A stretch of 64,000 bases of DNA, taken from the NCBI GenBank assembly GCA_001429255.1, contig LMJI01000001.1, positions 1,219,256 through 1,283,255 of the forward strand, given 5' to 3'. Below, piece by piece: positions 1 to 7,815 of the stretch. A program made the position numbers and the translations under genes. The notes under the pieces were generated by a model. It did no database searches and was not told the DNA's origin. It saw only the letters and a list, made by a program, of their open reading frames with translations. Origin of the DNA: Cellulomonas sp. Root930. Its GTDB lineage: Bacteria > Actinomycetota > Actinomycetes > Actinomycetales > Cellulomonadaceae. The first letter of the stretch is position 1. The number at the start of each line of letters is the position of its first letter.

Positions 1-99
1 TTCACCTTCGGGTGAGCGGCGACGAGCGTGCGGCCACCGTTCAGATACGTCCGAGCGGGTGAATTGGTCGTATGTCCGGTTCTGGTACCGGTGACACGC

Positions 100-128
100 T
101 TCCACGAACTCTCATGTTGCTCTAATGT
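100..128 (+). promoter_or_regulatory. Putative sigma-70 promoter of the riboswitch transcript
   Basis: A -35-like TTCCAC (100-105) and a -10-like TAATGT (123-128) are separated by exactly 17 bases. The predicted start falls near 134-136, only a few bases before the riboswitch core, which is where a promoter for a leader riboswitch should lie. This is a by-eye motif match in a GC-rich genome, so it is tentative. Confidence 0.45.
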
Positions 129-139
129 CGGACTTGTCA

Positions 140-213
140 GCGAAAACGGCAAACCCTCCGCAAGGAGGGGACGCAAAGCCACGGGACCTACAGGGTCAGC
201 CGGGCTACCGAAC
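140..213 (+). promoter_or_regulatory. Cyclic di-GMP-I (GEMM-I) riboswitch aptamer
   Basis: The sequence carries the GEMM-I hallmarks in order. GGC (148-150) is followed by AAA, then a six-base-pair stem (154-159 with 164-169) closed by a GCAA tetraloop (160-163). The conserved ACGCAAAGCC (171-180) pairs back to the GGC. The second domain follows, with a GACC/GGTC stem (185-197) and the characteristic GCCGGGCTACCGA end (about 199-211). In this riboswitch class the GNRA loop docks into the second helix and one c-di-GMP binds at the three-helix junction. The element points to the plus strand, with a 51-codon frame starting 16 bases downstream. A gene for a diguanylate-cyclase-type GGDEF protein sits in the same window at 58696-60135. 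Confidence 0.93.
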
Positions 214-228
214 AGACAGGACTGTGTC

Positions 229-384
229 ATGGACCAGCGTGGATTCTCAGCAGACCCGTCCGAGACCTCCATCACCCCCACCCCGGCCTTCCCGGCTCCT
301 CGCGTCTCCGCGTGGGCTGGGCTCGCTGCTCGTCGCAGCGTGATCGAGCTGGTGCCGGCGCAGCGCGAGCACGCGGCGGCCTGA
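229..384 (+). CDS. Small hypothetical protein directly after the riboswitch
   Basis: This is a 51-codon frame beginning MDQRGFSADPSE and ending QREHAAA. An AGG (218-220) eight bases before the ATG could act as a weak ribosome-binding site, and it lies just past the aptamer, so ligand-driven refolding could expose or hide it. Codon third positions are mostly G or C, as in neighbouring genes, which supports real coding. I recognise no domain, signal peptide or membrane segment. It may be the regulated product, a leader peptide, or an artefact of high GC content; the long hairpin at 411-451 closes the unit. Confidence 0.4.
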   Translation: MDQRGFSADPSETSITPTPAFPAPRVSAWAGLAARRSVIELVPAQREHAAA

Positions 385-410
385 GGTCTCGAAGCACGGC
401 AAGCCCTCCT

Positions 411-451
411 CGTCGAACCCCTCGGAGCCTCCGGCTCCGGGGGGTTCGACG
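411..451 (+). terminator. Long hairpin closing the riboswitch/small-ORF unit
   Basis: Arms 411-429 and 433-451 pair over 19 bases with one G-U wobble and a three-base loop. There is no T-tract after it, as is usual for actinobacterial terminators. It could end the riboswitch transcript or act as an attenuator between the riboswitch and the membrane protein gene at 557. Confidence 0.6.
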
Positions 452-556
452 TTGCCGCAGGTCAGCGTGTGTCGGTGGCTGCTTTTTGTCCGGCATGTCC
501 ACTAGCCTCGACGTGAGCGAGCTCCCGATCGGGGGCACTTCCGGAGAGAAGGTCAC

Positions 557-934
557 ATGGACAGCTTCTTGGACTGGTTCTGGCTTCTCGTCTACTGGTT
601 CCTCTTCTTCGCCTACCTCGTCATCCTCTTCCAGATCCTCGGGGACCTGTTCCGTGACCGTGACCTCGGCGGTTTCGCCAAGGCCGTCTGGATCATCGCG
701 CTGGTCTTCCTGCCGTTCCTGACCGCGCTGATCTACGTGATCGCCCGTGGCAAGGGCATGGCGGAGCGGCAGATGCAGGCCGTCCAGCAGGCGAGGTCCG
801 ACACCGACAGCTACATCCGAGAAGTGGCGGGCAAGTCCCCGGCCGAGCACATCGCCGACGCGAAGGCGCTCCTCGACGCGGGCACGATCGACGCCAACGA
901 GTTCGCGACGCTCAAGGCCAAGGCGCTCGCCTGA
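557..934 (+). CDS. PLDc_N / SHOCT-domain membrane protein
   Basis: This 125-residue protein has two hydrophobic helices, about residues 8-28 and 42-62. The linker RDRDLGGFAKAVWI is typical of the PLDc_N (phospholipase D-nuclease N-terminal) family, which despite its name usually has no nuclease. The C-terminus from residue 98 (PAEHIADAKALLDAGTI) is a SHOCT motif, a short helical domain thought to mediate oligomerisation. GAGAAGG upstream of the ATG is a good ribosome-binding site. The gene follows the c-di-GMP riboswitch unit on the same strand, and the hairpin at 411-451 separates them. Exact function is unknown. Confidence 0.85.
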   Translation: MDSFLDWFWLLVYWFLFFAYLVILFQILGDLFRDRDLGGFAKAVWIIALVFLPFLTALIYVIARGKGMAERQMQAVQQARSDTDSYIREVAGKSPAEHIADAKALLDAGTIDANEFATLKAKALA

Positions 935-995
935 CCGACGACGACGCACGAGCCCTCCGGGCCGGTACCGCACAGGTGCCGGCCCGGACCGCTGC

Positions 996-3536
996 CTAGA
1001 GCTCGCCGGTCTTCTGCAGCACCCGCATGGCCACCCAGCCGAGCGGGATGCGCAGCCAGTAGGTGGCCACCCGGAACAGGACCGCGACCGACGTCGCGAC
1101 GCCGGGGTTGATCGTGGTGAAGCTGGTGAGCGCGGTGGCGAGGGCCAGCTCGATCGTGCCCATGCCGCCGGGCGTCGGGATCAGCGCGCCCGCGGTGTTG
1201 CCGGCCAGGTAGACCAGCGCCACCTGGATGAGCGTGGCGTCCTGGCCGAACGCGGCGAGGCTCGCGTCGAACGCGAAGATGAAGCCGAGCGTCATCAGCA
1301 GGTTGCCGCCGACGGCCAGCGCCAGCCGCCACGGCTGCCCGAGCACCTCGATGAGGCGGGGCCACGTCTGGCGCAGGGTCGGCATGGTCTTGGCGAGCAC
1401 CCACTGACGCACCTTGGGCACCAGGAGCGCGGACGCGACGAGCGCGGCGACGATCCCGAGGACGAGCAGGACGACGGGGGAGACCGGCAGCGCCGACTCC
1501 TTGTTGCCGGACGCGATGGTCAGGACCAGCAGCAGGCCGAGCGTCACGACGAACTGGCTCACCTGGACGAGCGCAACCGTGGCCGCCGCCAGGGTGGTGG
1601 ACACCCCCCGCTTGGTGAGCATCCGCAGGTTCAGCGCGGCCGGTCCGATGCCGGCGGGTGCGGCCAGCCCGACGAACGTCGCGGCGGTCTGCACCAGCGT
1701 GGCGCGCCACAGCGGCAGCTTGACCGGCGAGAACGCGACGAACGCGAGCGCGGCCCCGACGAGCGTGACGAGCCCGAGCGCGAATGCGACCACCGTCCAG
1801 CGCCAGTCGCCGGCTGCGAGCGCGGAGGTGATCTCGTCGACGTTGATGCTGGTGATGACGAAGACGATCGCGACGATCGGCAGCACGATCGTGATCACCG
1901 TGCGTGCGCCGAAGCGGACGAGCTGCTGCGGTTCCACGTCGGCCTCGGGCAGCCGGGCGACGAGCGCCGACCGGAGCTCGGCGAGCACCTTCTTGTCCGC
2001 CCGCATCTCGTCGCGGGTCAGTCGGGGCAGCGTGATCGTCTGCAGCAGCGGCCCGATCGCCGCGACGTGCTCGGCGGGGACCACGCTCGCCGCGGACTCC
2101 AGCGCGCGCGTGGCCCCCACCCGCAGGGCGAGCAGGGCCACCAGCTGGGTGACGTCCATGCGGCGGGCCAGCTCGGACGAGGCGACGTCGCCCTGCTCCC
2201 AGCTGGTCAGCCAGACCACGGGCCGGCCGACCACCGTCTCGACGAGCAGGACGTCGCTGGTCAGGGACCGGTGCGCGATCCCGGCGTCGTGCGCGAGCTG
2301 CAGCTGGGCCCAGATCTCCTCGAGCACCTCGTCGGTGAGCTCGTCGGCCGTGAGGTCGCTGAGCGGGACCGCGTGCCCGGGGCGCTCCTGGACCAGCAGC
2401 ATCGAGTCGTCGGCCTCGGCGATGCTCAGCAGCTTGGGCGTGCGGACGCCGGCGGCGCGGGCGGCGTAGGCGAGCAGCGCGGTCCGCTCGGCCGCCTGGC
2501 GCAGGGACACCACCGAGCGCCCCTCGATCCCGCGCAGCCGGAGCGACCGCCACAGGCGGGTCAGCATGCCGACCACCTGCCGGTCGCCGTCGACGACCAC
2601 CAGGTCCAGCTCGTCGCCGTCGTCGGTCGTCAGCTCGTACACGCGGTGGTCGGTCGAGCGGGTGAGCGCCCGGGCGGCGGAGTCGCCGTCGAGCTCGTCG
2701 GCCCCGACCTCGGACTCCGCCTCCGTCGTCGCGTCGGCCACCCGGCTCAGGTGGACGGGCTCGAACCCGGCGCGCCGCACGCCGGCCACCAGGCTCGCGC
2801 CGTACGCCCGCTCCGACTGCACGCCGGACAGGTAGCGCACCCCGAGTCCCGTGACGCGGCCGATGAGGAAGGAGACGGCCAGCCCCGGCAGCGAGACGCC
2901 GGCGGTGATGAGCAGCACGCCGATCGCGACCCAGATGAGGTTCCACGACCACTTGACCGTCCGGCGGCGACCGCGCGGGCCGACGACCGTGAGCAGGCCG
3001 ACCAGCAGCGCGACGTACCCGGGGAGCGTGACGACCCATGTGTTGTCCGACCGGATCGACATGCCGACCACGAGCTCGTCGGACCCGAGCGTGGTGATGG
3101 CCCAGTAGACGACCGCGTTGAGGAAGAGGGCGGCCAGGGCGGCGACCATGCCCTCGAGCAGCTGGCGGCCGAGCCGGCGGATCGCGAGCTCGGTGATGAC
3201 CGCGAGGGGGACGGCGACGATGACGAAGCCCTCGAGCAGGGTGACGGGGACGAAGAGGATCCGCTTGAGCAGGGTGGCGAAGCCCTGGACGTCCTCCGCC
3301 ACGCCGGTGGTCGTGTTGTGGGCGTACGTCGCCAGCACGAGCACGAGTGCGATGCCGAGGGCGGACAGCACCGTGCCCAGCAGGTCGCTCGGGTGGTGCA
3401 CGCGGACGGTGGGGACGTCGTGGATCACGACATCCCATGCAGGATCTGCGGCCACCTCGGCAGGCTCCGCGGGCGCGACGACGTCCGTAGGCGCAGCGGC
3501 GTCTGCCGCTGCGCGACTGGCGGGCGTCGCGGGCAT
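996..3536 (-). CDS. Flippase-like LPG_synthase_TM protein with an embedded degenerate kinase domain
   Basis: The 846-residue protein has an N-terminal block of membrane helices (about 52-225), a soluble middle (about 240-535) and a C-terminal LPG_synthase_TM region (about 543-840). That last region is the fold of the MprF flippase half, with AAPAGIGPAALNLRM and TPGGMGTIELALATAL as characteristic segments. The middle domain looks like an ABC1/Bud32-type kinase, but its catalytic loop reads HRSLTSDVLL (422-431), so the usual HGD aspartate and the metal-binding asparagine are missing. A likely role is lipid translocation or envelope maintenance, with the pseudokinase as a regulatory or nucleotide-sensing module (inference). 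It is divergent from 3686, with a large palindrome in the gap. Confidence 0.85.
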   Translation of the reverse strand: MPATPASRAAADAAAPTDVVAPAEPAEVAADPAWDVVIHDVPTVRVHHPSDLLGTVLSALGIALVLVLATYAHNTTTGVAEDVQGFATLLKRILFVPVTLLEGFVIVAVPLAVITELAIRRLGRQLLEGMVAALAALFLNAVVYWAITTLGSDELVVGMSIRSDNTWVVTLPGYVALLVGLLTVVGPRGRRRTVKWSWNLIWVAIGVLLITAGVSLPGLAVSFLIGRVTGLGVRYLSGVQSERAYGASLVAGVRRAGFEPVHLSRVADATTEAESEVGADELDGDSAARALTRSTDHRVYELTTDDGDELDLVVVDGDRQVVGMLTRLWRSLRLRGIEGRSVVSLRQAAERTALLAYAARAAGVRTPKLLSIAEADDSMLLVQERPGHAVPLSDLTADELTDEVLEEIWAQLQLAHDAGIAHRSLTSDVLLVETVVGRPVVWLTSWEQGDVASSELARRMDVTQLVALLALRVGATRALESAASVVPAEHVAAIGPLLQTITLPRLTRDEMRADKKVLAELRSALVARLPEADVEPQQLVRFGARTVITIVLPIVAIVFVITSINVDEITSALAAGDWRWTVVAFALGLVTLVGAALAFVAFSPVKLPLWRATLVQTAATFVGLAAPAGIGPAALNLRMLTKRGVSTTLAAATVALVQVSQFVVTLGLLLVLTIASGNKESALPVSPVVLLVLGIVAALVASALLVPKVRQWVLAKTMPTLRQTWPRLIEVLGQPWRLALAVGGNLLMTLGFIFAFDASLAAFGQDATLIQVALVYLAGNTAGALIPTPGGMGTIELALATALTSFTTINPGVATSVAVLFRVATYWLRIPLGWVAMRVLQKTGEL

Positions 3537-3623
3537 AGGGGCGAGTCTAGGCAGCCACGCCGGACCTGCCCGGTAGGGCGCGTGACCTGCCGGGACGACT
3601 GCGCGCGCGTCGGGGCGCTTCGT

Positions 3624-3649
3624 CCGGATCCTCCCGCTAGCGTGAGGAT
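3624..3649. promoter_or_regulatory. 26-bp near-perfect palindrome between divergent genes
   Basis: GGATCCTC (3624-3631) and GAGGATCC (3642-3649) flank CGCTAGCG (3633-3640), itself a palindrome. The whole 26-mer is self-complementary except for one mismatched pair (3632/3641). It lies 36 bases before the start of the plus-strand DUF308 gene and 88 bases from the start of the minus-strand flippase-like gene. A dimeric repressor site or a cruciform-forming element are both possible. Confidence 0.55.
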
Positions 3650-3685
3650 CCCGATCCCGTCGTTCCGACCCCTGTGGAGGCCTCG

Positions 3686-4276
3686 ATGTCCGACGAGCTG
3701 AGCACCGCCGACGTCTCGTCAGCGCTCCGCAGGATCTGGTGGCTCCCCATCCTGCGCGGCGTGGTGCTGGTGATCCTGGGGTTGTTCATGCTCGTGCAGC
3801 CGCTGGGCACGGTGAAGGCGCTCGTGTGGGTGTTCGGGGTGTTCGCGATCATCGACGGGCTCGTGGCCATCGCGCAGTGGCTGGGCAACCGCAAGGAGCC
3901 CGGCGCCGGCTGGTGGCTGATCTCGGGTCTCGTCGGCATCGCGTTCGGTGTGACGGCGGTGGTGTGGACCGGGCCGACCGCGCAGGTGATCTTCTACCTG
4001 ATCGCCCTCTGGGTGCTGGTGCTCGGCGTCCTGTCGGTGATCGCGGCGGTGGTCCTGTACCGGTCGCGGGACATCGGCTGGTACTGGGTGCTGACGTTCG
4101 GCCTGATCGCGTTCCTGTTCGGGCTGCTGCTGATCATGAACCCGCAGACGTCGGTGAGCGTGATCGTCGTGCTGCTGGGCCTGTTCGCCTTCGTCGGCGG
4201 CGTGGTGCTCATCGTCAGCGGCTTCGCCACCAAGCAGCTGGCCAAGCAGCTGGACCAGGGGTCGGCCACGATCTGA
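3686..4276 (+). CDS. DUF308 (HdeD-like) membrane protein
   Basis: The 196-residue protein has about six closely spaced membrane helices arranged as repeated two-helix units, typical of the DUF308/HdeD family. GVFAIIDGLVAIAQWL and NPQTSVSVIVVLLGLFAFVGG are representative stretches. HdeD proteins are linked to acid or envelope stress in enterobacteria, but the role in actinobacteria is not established. I chose the ATG at 3686 because GTGGAGG stands five bases upstream; an in-frame GTG at 3674 has no such site. The gene converges on the CPBP protease gene, leaving only four bases between stops. Confidence 0.85.
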   Translation: MSDELSTADVSSALRRIWWLPILRGVVLVILGLFMLVQPLGTVKALVWVFGVFAIIDGLVAIAQWLGNRKEPGAGWWLISGLVGIAFGVTAVVWTGPTAQVIFYLIALWVLVLGVLSVIAAVVLYRSRDIGWYWVLTFGLIAFLFGLLLIMNPQTSVSVIVVLLGLFAFVGGVVLIVSGFATKQLAKQLDQGSATI

Positions 4277-4280
4277 CGAC

Positions 4281-5117
4281 CTAGTTGAGCCCCACCGCCG
4301 CCAGCCACGCGGCAGGGACGAGCGCGTAGCCGACGAACACGACCATGTCCATGAGGGTGTGCGCCATGACGAGCGGCATCACGCGACGCTTGCGCCGGTA
4401 GTACTCGGCGAACAGCAGACCCATGATCGCGTTCCCGACGAACGCTCCCCAGCCCTGGTACAGGTGGTACGAGCCGCGCAGCAGCGCGCTGGCGACGATG
4501 ATCGCCGGCGCGCTCCAGCGCAGCTCGCGCAGCCGCTCCATCAGGTAGCCGACGACGATGACCTCCTCGAGCAGCGCGTTCTGCAGCGCCGCGAGGAGGA
4601 GCACGGGGATGGTCCACCAGGCCGCGTTGAGGGCCGACGCCTGGACCTCGACGGCCAGCCCGAGCGCGCGCGCGAGCGCGTACAGGCCGAGCCCGGGGAT
4701 GCCGATGAGCGCGGCCAGGCCCACGCCGACGGCGAGGTCACGCCACGGGCGCGTGAGCTCGAGGCCGATGCGCCGCACTGCCGACTTCCCGTTGGCCGAG
4801 AGCAGGTACAGGGCGAGCGCGACGGGGACCAGCGCGAAGCCGATCTGCAGCAGCTGGTAGGTGAGGTCGAGCCAGGGGCGCGGTGAGCGGCTGGGGTTGA
4901 GGGTGGTCGACTGGTCCGCCAGCGGGGGGCCGGCGGTGAGCCGGTCGATGATGTTGACCACCGCGTAGAGCCCGGACTTGCCGAGCGACAGGCCGAGCAC
5001 GATCCAGATCTCGGTGGTGAGCCGGCGACGGTAGGCGCGCTGGCTGGGCGGCGGGGCCGTGAGCACCGGGGCGGCGAGGTCGTCCGGGGTCGCGTCGGCG
5101 GGCGTCGGCGCAGTCAT
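4281..5117 (-). CDS. CPBP-family intramembrane metalloprotease
   Basis: The 278-residue protein has about seven hydrophobic segments and the CPBP (Abi/CAAX protease) motifs in its C-terminal half. These are the paired glutamates E184-E185, R195, H218 in GSYHLYQG, and H253 and D257 in MAHTLMD. In this family these residues bind the catalytic zinc and water within the membrane. Bacterial members are implicated in bacteriocin immunity or cleavage of membrane substrates; the target here is unknown. The start at 5117 (MTAPTPAD) is preferred. An open frame runs on to 5261 but would overlap the divergent promoter and gene. Confidence 0.85.
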   Translation of the reverse strand: MTAPTPADATPDDLAAPVLTAPPPSQRAYRRRLTTEIWIVLGLSLGKSGLYAVVNIIDRLTAGPPLADQSTTLNPSRSPRPWLDLTYQLLQIGFALVPVALALYLLSANGKSAVRRIGLELTRPWRDLAVGVGLAALIGIPGLGLYALARALGLAVEVQASALNAAWWTIPVLLLAALQNALLEEVIVVGYLMERLRELRWSAPAIIVASALLRGSYHLYQGWGAFVGNAIMGLLFAEYYRRKRRVMPLVMAHTLMDMVVFVGYALVPAAWLAAVGLN

Positions 5118-5180
5118 GGCTCGCAGCGTAGGCCGGAAGCCTGGGTGTCGGCTGGATCGCGCCTGTGTACCGAAAACCCC

Positions 5181-5220
5181 TTGCCAGGAGCGCATCGGGC
5201 AAACTACTTTGTGAGACAAA
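5181..5220 (+). promoter_or_regulatory. Promoter with embedded TTTGT-GAG-ACAAA palindrome
   Basis: TTGCCA (5181-5186) and TACTTT (5205-5210), 18 bases apart, look like -35 and -10 elements. The perfect 13-base inverted repeat TTTGTGAGACAAA (5208-5220) overlaps the end of the -10 box. A repressor bound there would block RNA polymerase. The winged-helix regulator at 5844, within the same operon, is the obvious candidate, which suggests negative autoregulation (inference). Confidence 0.6.
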
Positions 5221-5233
5221 CCTAGGAGGGGCC

Positions 5234-5851
5234 ATGGCGACCGACCCACCGGACGAAGCACCGGACCCGGCCGACGCGCTCGCGATCATCGCCGCACAGC
5301 GCGCGTTGGCCGAGGACACCCGCCCGTCGAGCACCTGGATCTTCGCGCTCTGGGGCACCGCCTGGCTGCTCGGGTACGGCGCGATGTGGCTGACCGCCAG
5401 CGACGACCGCCGCCCGTCGCTGCTCGCGGTGGTCGTTGCGATCGGCCTCGGCCTGGTGGCCGTGGTGCTGACGATCGTGCACGTGCTGCGCCGGACGCAC
5501 GGGATCGCCGGCGCCGGGGCACGCCAGGGCGCCCTGTACGGCTGGGCGTGGCCGATCGGCTTCGTCGCGCAGAGCCTGATCGTCGGCGGGCTGGGCCGGG
5601 CGGGAGCCTCGGACGAGGTGACCGGGCTGGCAGCCAACGCGATCGCGGCGCTGGTGGTCGGGCTGTTGTACATCGCGGGCGGGCTGCTCTGGGACGACAC
5701 GGGGATGTACGTGGTCGGCGGCTGGATGGCGCTCGTCGGGGCGGCGGCCGCGCTCACCGGGCTGCCGGCGTCCTACCTGGTCATGGCGCTCGCGGGCGGC
5801 GGAGGGATGCTCGCGCTCGGCCTCGTCACGCGGATCCGGTCCCGTGCCTGA
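5234..5851 (+). CDS. Multi-pass membrane protein of unknown function
   Basis: The 205-residue protein has a short charged N-terminus and about six membrane helices in its last 160 residues. I recognise no named domain. The ATG at 5234 follows a strong AGGAGGGG site; an in-frame GTG at 5165 lies upstream of the promoter. It is the first gene of an operon with a winged-helix regulator (overlap of eight bases) and an ABC transporter. It may therefore sense or contribute to the process the transporter serves. Confidence 0.8.
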   Translation: MATDPPDEAPDPADALAIIAAQRALAEDTRPSSTWIFALWGTAWLLGYGAMWLTASDDRRPSLLAVVVAIGLGLVAVVLTIVHVLRRTHGIAGAGARQGALYGWAWPIGFVAQSLIVGGLGRAGASDEVTGLAANAIAALVVGLLYIAGGLLWDDTGMYVVGGWMALVGAAAALTGLPASYLVMALAGGGGMLALGLVTRIRSRA

Positions 5852-6146
5852 CGAGCAGCTCGACCCCGTCATCCACGCGCAGGCCCGGCTCCGGGTCGTG
5901 GCCACGCTGGCCTCGCTCGGTACGCACGACCGCATCTCCTTCCCGCGGCTGCAGAAGCTGCTCGACATGACCGCGGGGAACCTGTCCACCCATCTGCGCC
6001 GACTCGAGGAGGCGGACTACGTGACGATCACCAAGACCCATGAGGGCCGGACCCCGGCCACCTACGTGGAGCTGACGCTGGCCGGACGGCTCGCGTTCGA
6101 GAGGTACACGCAGACGCTGCGTTCACTGCTGGGAGGAACGTCATGA
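5844..6146 (+). CDS. Winged-helix transcriptional regulator (MarR/HTH_34-like)
   Basis: This 100-residue protein consists almost entirely of a winged helix-turn-helix domain. ISFPRLQKLLDMTAGNLSTH spans the helix-turn-helix, and TPATYVELTLAGR forms the wing and following helix. It matches the small transcriptional regulators often found beside ABC-2 transporter genes in actinobacteria. Translation begins at GTG 5844, inside the preceding gene, and the stop overlaps the next ATG as ATGA. The palindrome in the operon promoter (5208-5220) is its likely binding site. No effector domain is present, so any ligand must bind the DNA-binding fold itself or the dimer interface. Confidence 0.88.
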   Translation: MPDEQLDPVIHAQARLRVVATLASLGTHDRISFPRLQKLLDMTAGNLSTHLRRLEEADYVTITKTHEGRTPATYVELTLAGRLAFERYTQTLRSLLGGTS

Positions 6147-7042
6147 CCACCGTCGTGGAGCTGGAGCACGTCACCCGCACGTTCGGGGCGGTGACCGCGT
6201 TGGACGACGTGTCGCTGAGCGTCGGCGAGGGGCAGCTGGTCGGGCTGCTCGGACCGAACGGCGCCGGCAAGACGACCCTGCTCAGCCTGGTCAGCGGCCT
6301 GCGCCGGGCGGACTCCGGCACCGTCCGGCTGTTCGGCGGGGACCCGCGGGACGCGTCGTCGCGCATCGCGCTCGGGACCACGCCGCAGGAGACCGGGCTG
6401 CCGCCGACGCTCACGGTCGGGGAGGTCGTCGACCTCGTCGCGGGGCACTACCCCGCCCCCATGACGCGCGCGGAGGTGCTCGCCCGGTTCGGGCTCGAGG
6501 ACCTGTCCGGACGGCAGACCGGCGGTCTGTCGGGCGGCCAGAAGCGCCGGCTCGCGGTGGCCCTCGCGCTCGTGGGCCGGCCCCGGTTGGTGCTCCTCGA
6601 CGAGCCGACCACCGGGCTCGACGTCGAGGCGCGGCACACCCTGTGGGAGGCGCTGCGCGACTACCACGCGGACGGCGCGACCGTGCTGCTGACCAGCCAC
6701 TACCTGGAGGAGATCGAGGCGCTCGCCGAGCGCGTGGTGGTGATCGGCGAGGGCCGCGTGCTGGCCGACGACACCCTGAGCTCGGTGCTCGGGCTCGTCG
6801 GGCTGCGCCGCGTGATCTTCGCGGTGCCGAACGGGGACGGCGTCGACCTGGCCCGGCTGCCCGGAGCGGCCAGCGCACAGCAGGCGAGCGACGGGCGGTG
6901 GACCGTGCTCGCGTCGGACGCCGACCGCGTGGTGCGCGCCCTCGTCGAGCAGGCCGTGCCGTTCGAGGGCCTGGAGGTCCGTGGCGCCTCGCTGGAGGAG
7001 GCGTTCCTCACGCTCACGCAGAAGGAGGAGGTCGTCCGATGA
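6143..7042 (+). CDS. ABC transporter ATP-binding protein
   Basis: The 299-residue protein has a complete nucleotide-binding domain: Walker A GPNGAGKTT (38-45), signature LSGGQ (129-133) and Walker B LVLLDEP (149-155). A C-terminal extension (about 225-295) is typical of ABC-2 drug or lipid exporters. It overlaps both neighbours by ATGA junctions, so it is translationally coupled to the regulator upstream and the permease downstream. The substrate cannot be told from sequence. Confidence 0.93.
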   Translation: MTTVVELEHVTRTFGAVTALDDVSLSVGEGQLVGLLGPNGAGKTTLLSLVSGLRRADSGTVRLFGGDPRDASSRIALGTTPQETGLPPTLTVGEVVDLVAGHYPAPMTRAEVLARFGLEDLSGRQTGGLSGGQKRRLAVALALVGRPRLVLLDEPTTGLDVEARHTLWEALRDYHADGATVLLTSHYLEEIEALAERVVVIGEGRVLADDTLSSVLGLVGLRRVIFAVPNGDGVDLARLPGAASAQQASDGRWTVLASDADRVVRALVEQAVPFEGLEVRGASLEEAFLTLTQKEEVVR

Positions 7043-7812
7043 GCATCGTTCTCGCGCCACGCCCGTTCTGGTCGCTGGCTGTCCTGCACGCCCGGTTCCA
7101 GTTCCTCGAGACCGTGCGGATCCCGATCGCGGTGATCGGGAACCTGCTGTTCCCGTCGCTGGCCCTGCTGTTCTTCGTCATCCCGCAGCGGTCGGTGGCC
7201 GACGACCCGGGGATCGCCACCGCCGCGATCGCGCAGCTCGGGGTGTTCGCGGTGATGTCCACGTGCCTGTTCTCGTTCGGTGTGGGCGTCTCCGAGGACC
7301 GCGCGATGCCGTTCGACCCGTTCCTGCGCACGCTGCCCGCCGGCGCCGGGCCGCGGCTGGTCGGCCGCGTGCTCAACGGGGTGCTCTGGTCCTACCTCGC
7401 CCTGGTGCCGCTGGTCCTGCTCGGCGCGTTCCTCACCGCGGCGACGCTCACCCCCGCCCAGGCGCTCGCGGCGATCGCGATGGTGCCCGCCGTGGCCGTG
7501 CCGTTCCTGCTGCTCGGGCTCGCGATCGGGTACCGGCTCAGCTCCAAGGCCGCGATCGCGGTGGTGCAGGCCACCCTGTTCCCGCTCGCGTTCGCCGGAG
7601 GCCTGTTCCTGCCGCCGGAGGCGTTCCCGGGGTGGCTGGACACCCTGTCGAAGTTCCTGCCGTCACGGGCCGCCCGCGACCTGGCCGTGCAGGCGGTGAC
7701 CGGCTATGAGGCCTACGCGGGTGCCCTCGTGGTGATCCTCGCGTGGACGGCGGTGTTCGCGGCCCTCGCCGTGACGGCGTACCGCCGCGACGAGGGCCGC
7801 CGGTTCCACTGA
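7039..7812 (+). CDS. ABC-2 type transporter permease
   Basis: This 257-residue permease has six predicted membrane helices and the ABC-2 layout. Amphipathic N-terminus RFQFLETVRIPIAVIG precedes the first helix, and the conserved segment FAGGLFLPPEAFPGWL lies near the fifth helix. The start ATG overlaps the stop of the ATPase gene (ATGA). It pairs with the 6143 ATPase to form an exporter. A single permease gene implies a homodimer. Confidence 0.9.
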   Translation: MSIVLAPRPFWSLAVLHARFQFLETVRIPIAVIGNLLFPSLALLFFVIPQRSVADDPGIATAAIAQLGVFAVMSTCLFSFGVGVSEDRAMPFDPFLRTLPAGAGPRLVGRVLNGVLWSYLALVPLVLLGAFLTAATLTPAQALAAIAMVPAVAVPFLLLGLAIGYRLSSKAAIAVVQATLFPLAFAGGLFLPPEAFPGWLDTLSKFLPSRAARDLAVQAVTGYEAYAGALVVILAWTAVFAALAVTAYRRDEGRRFH

Positions 7813-7815
7813 GTC

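Noticed and set aside
2..15. TCACC-TTCG-GGTGA hairpin at the window edge.
   Set aside because: Only five base pairs. It may be the tail of a terminator of a gene outside the window, but nothing more can be said.
747..3701. Very long open frames opposite or out of phase with real genes, such as plus-strand 747-3701 and minus-strand 20529-22712.
   Set aside because: Their translations are Arg/Pro/Ala/Gly-rich with no domain, and the other strand carries a clear gene. High GC content removes stop codons.
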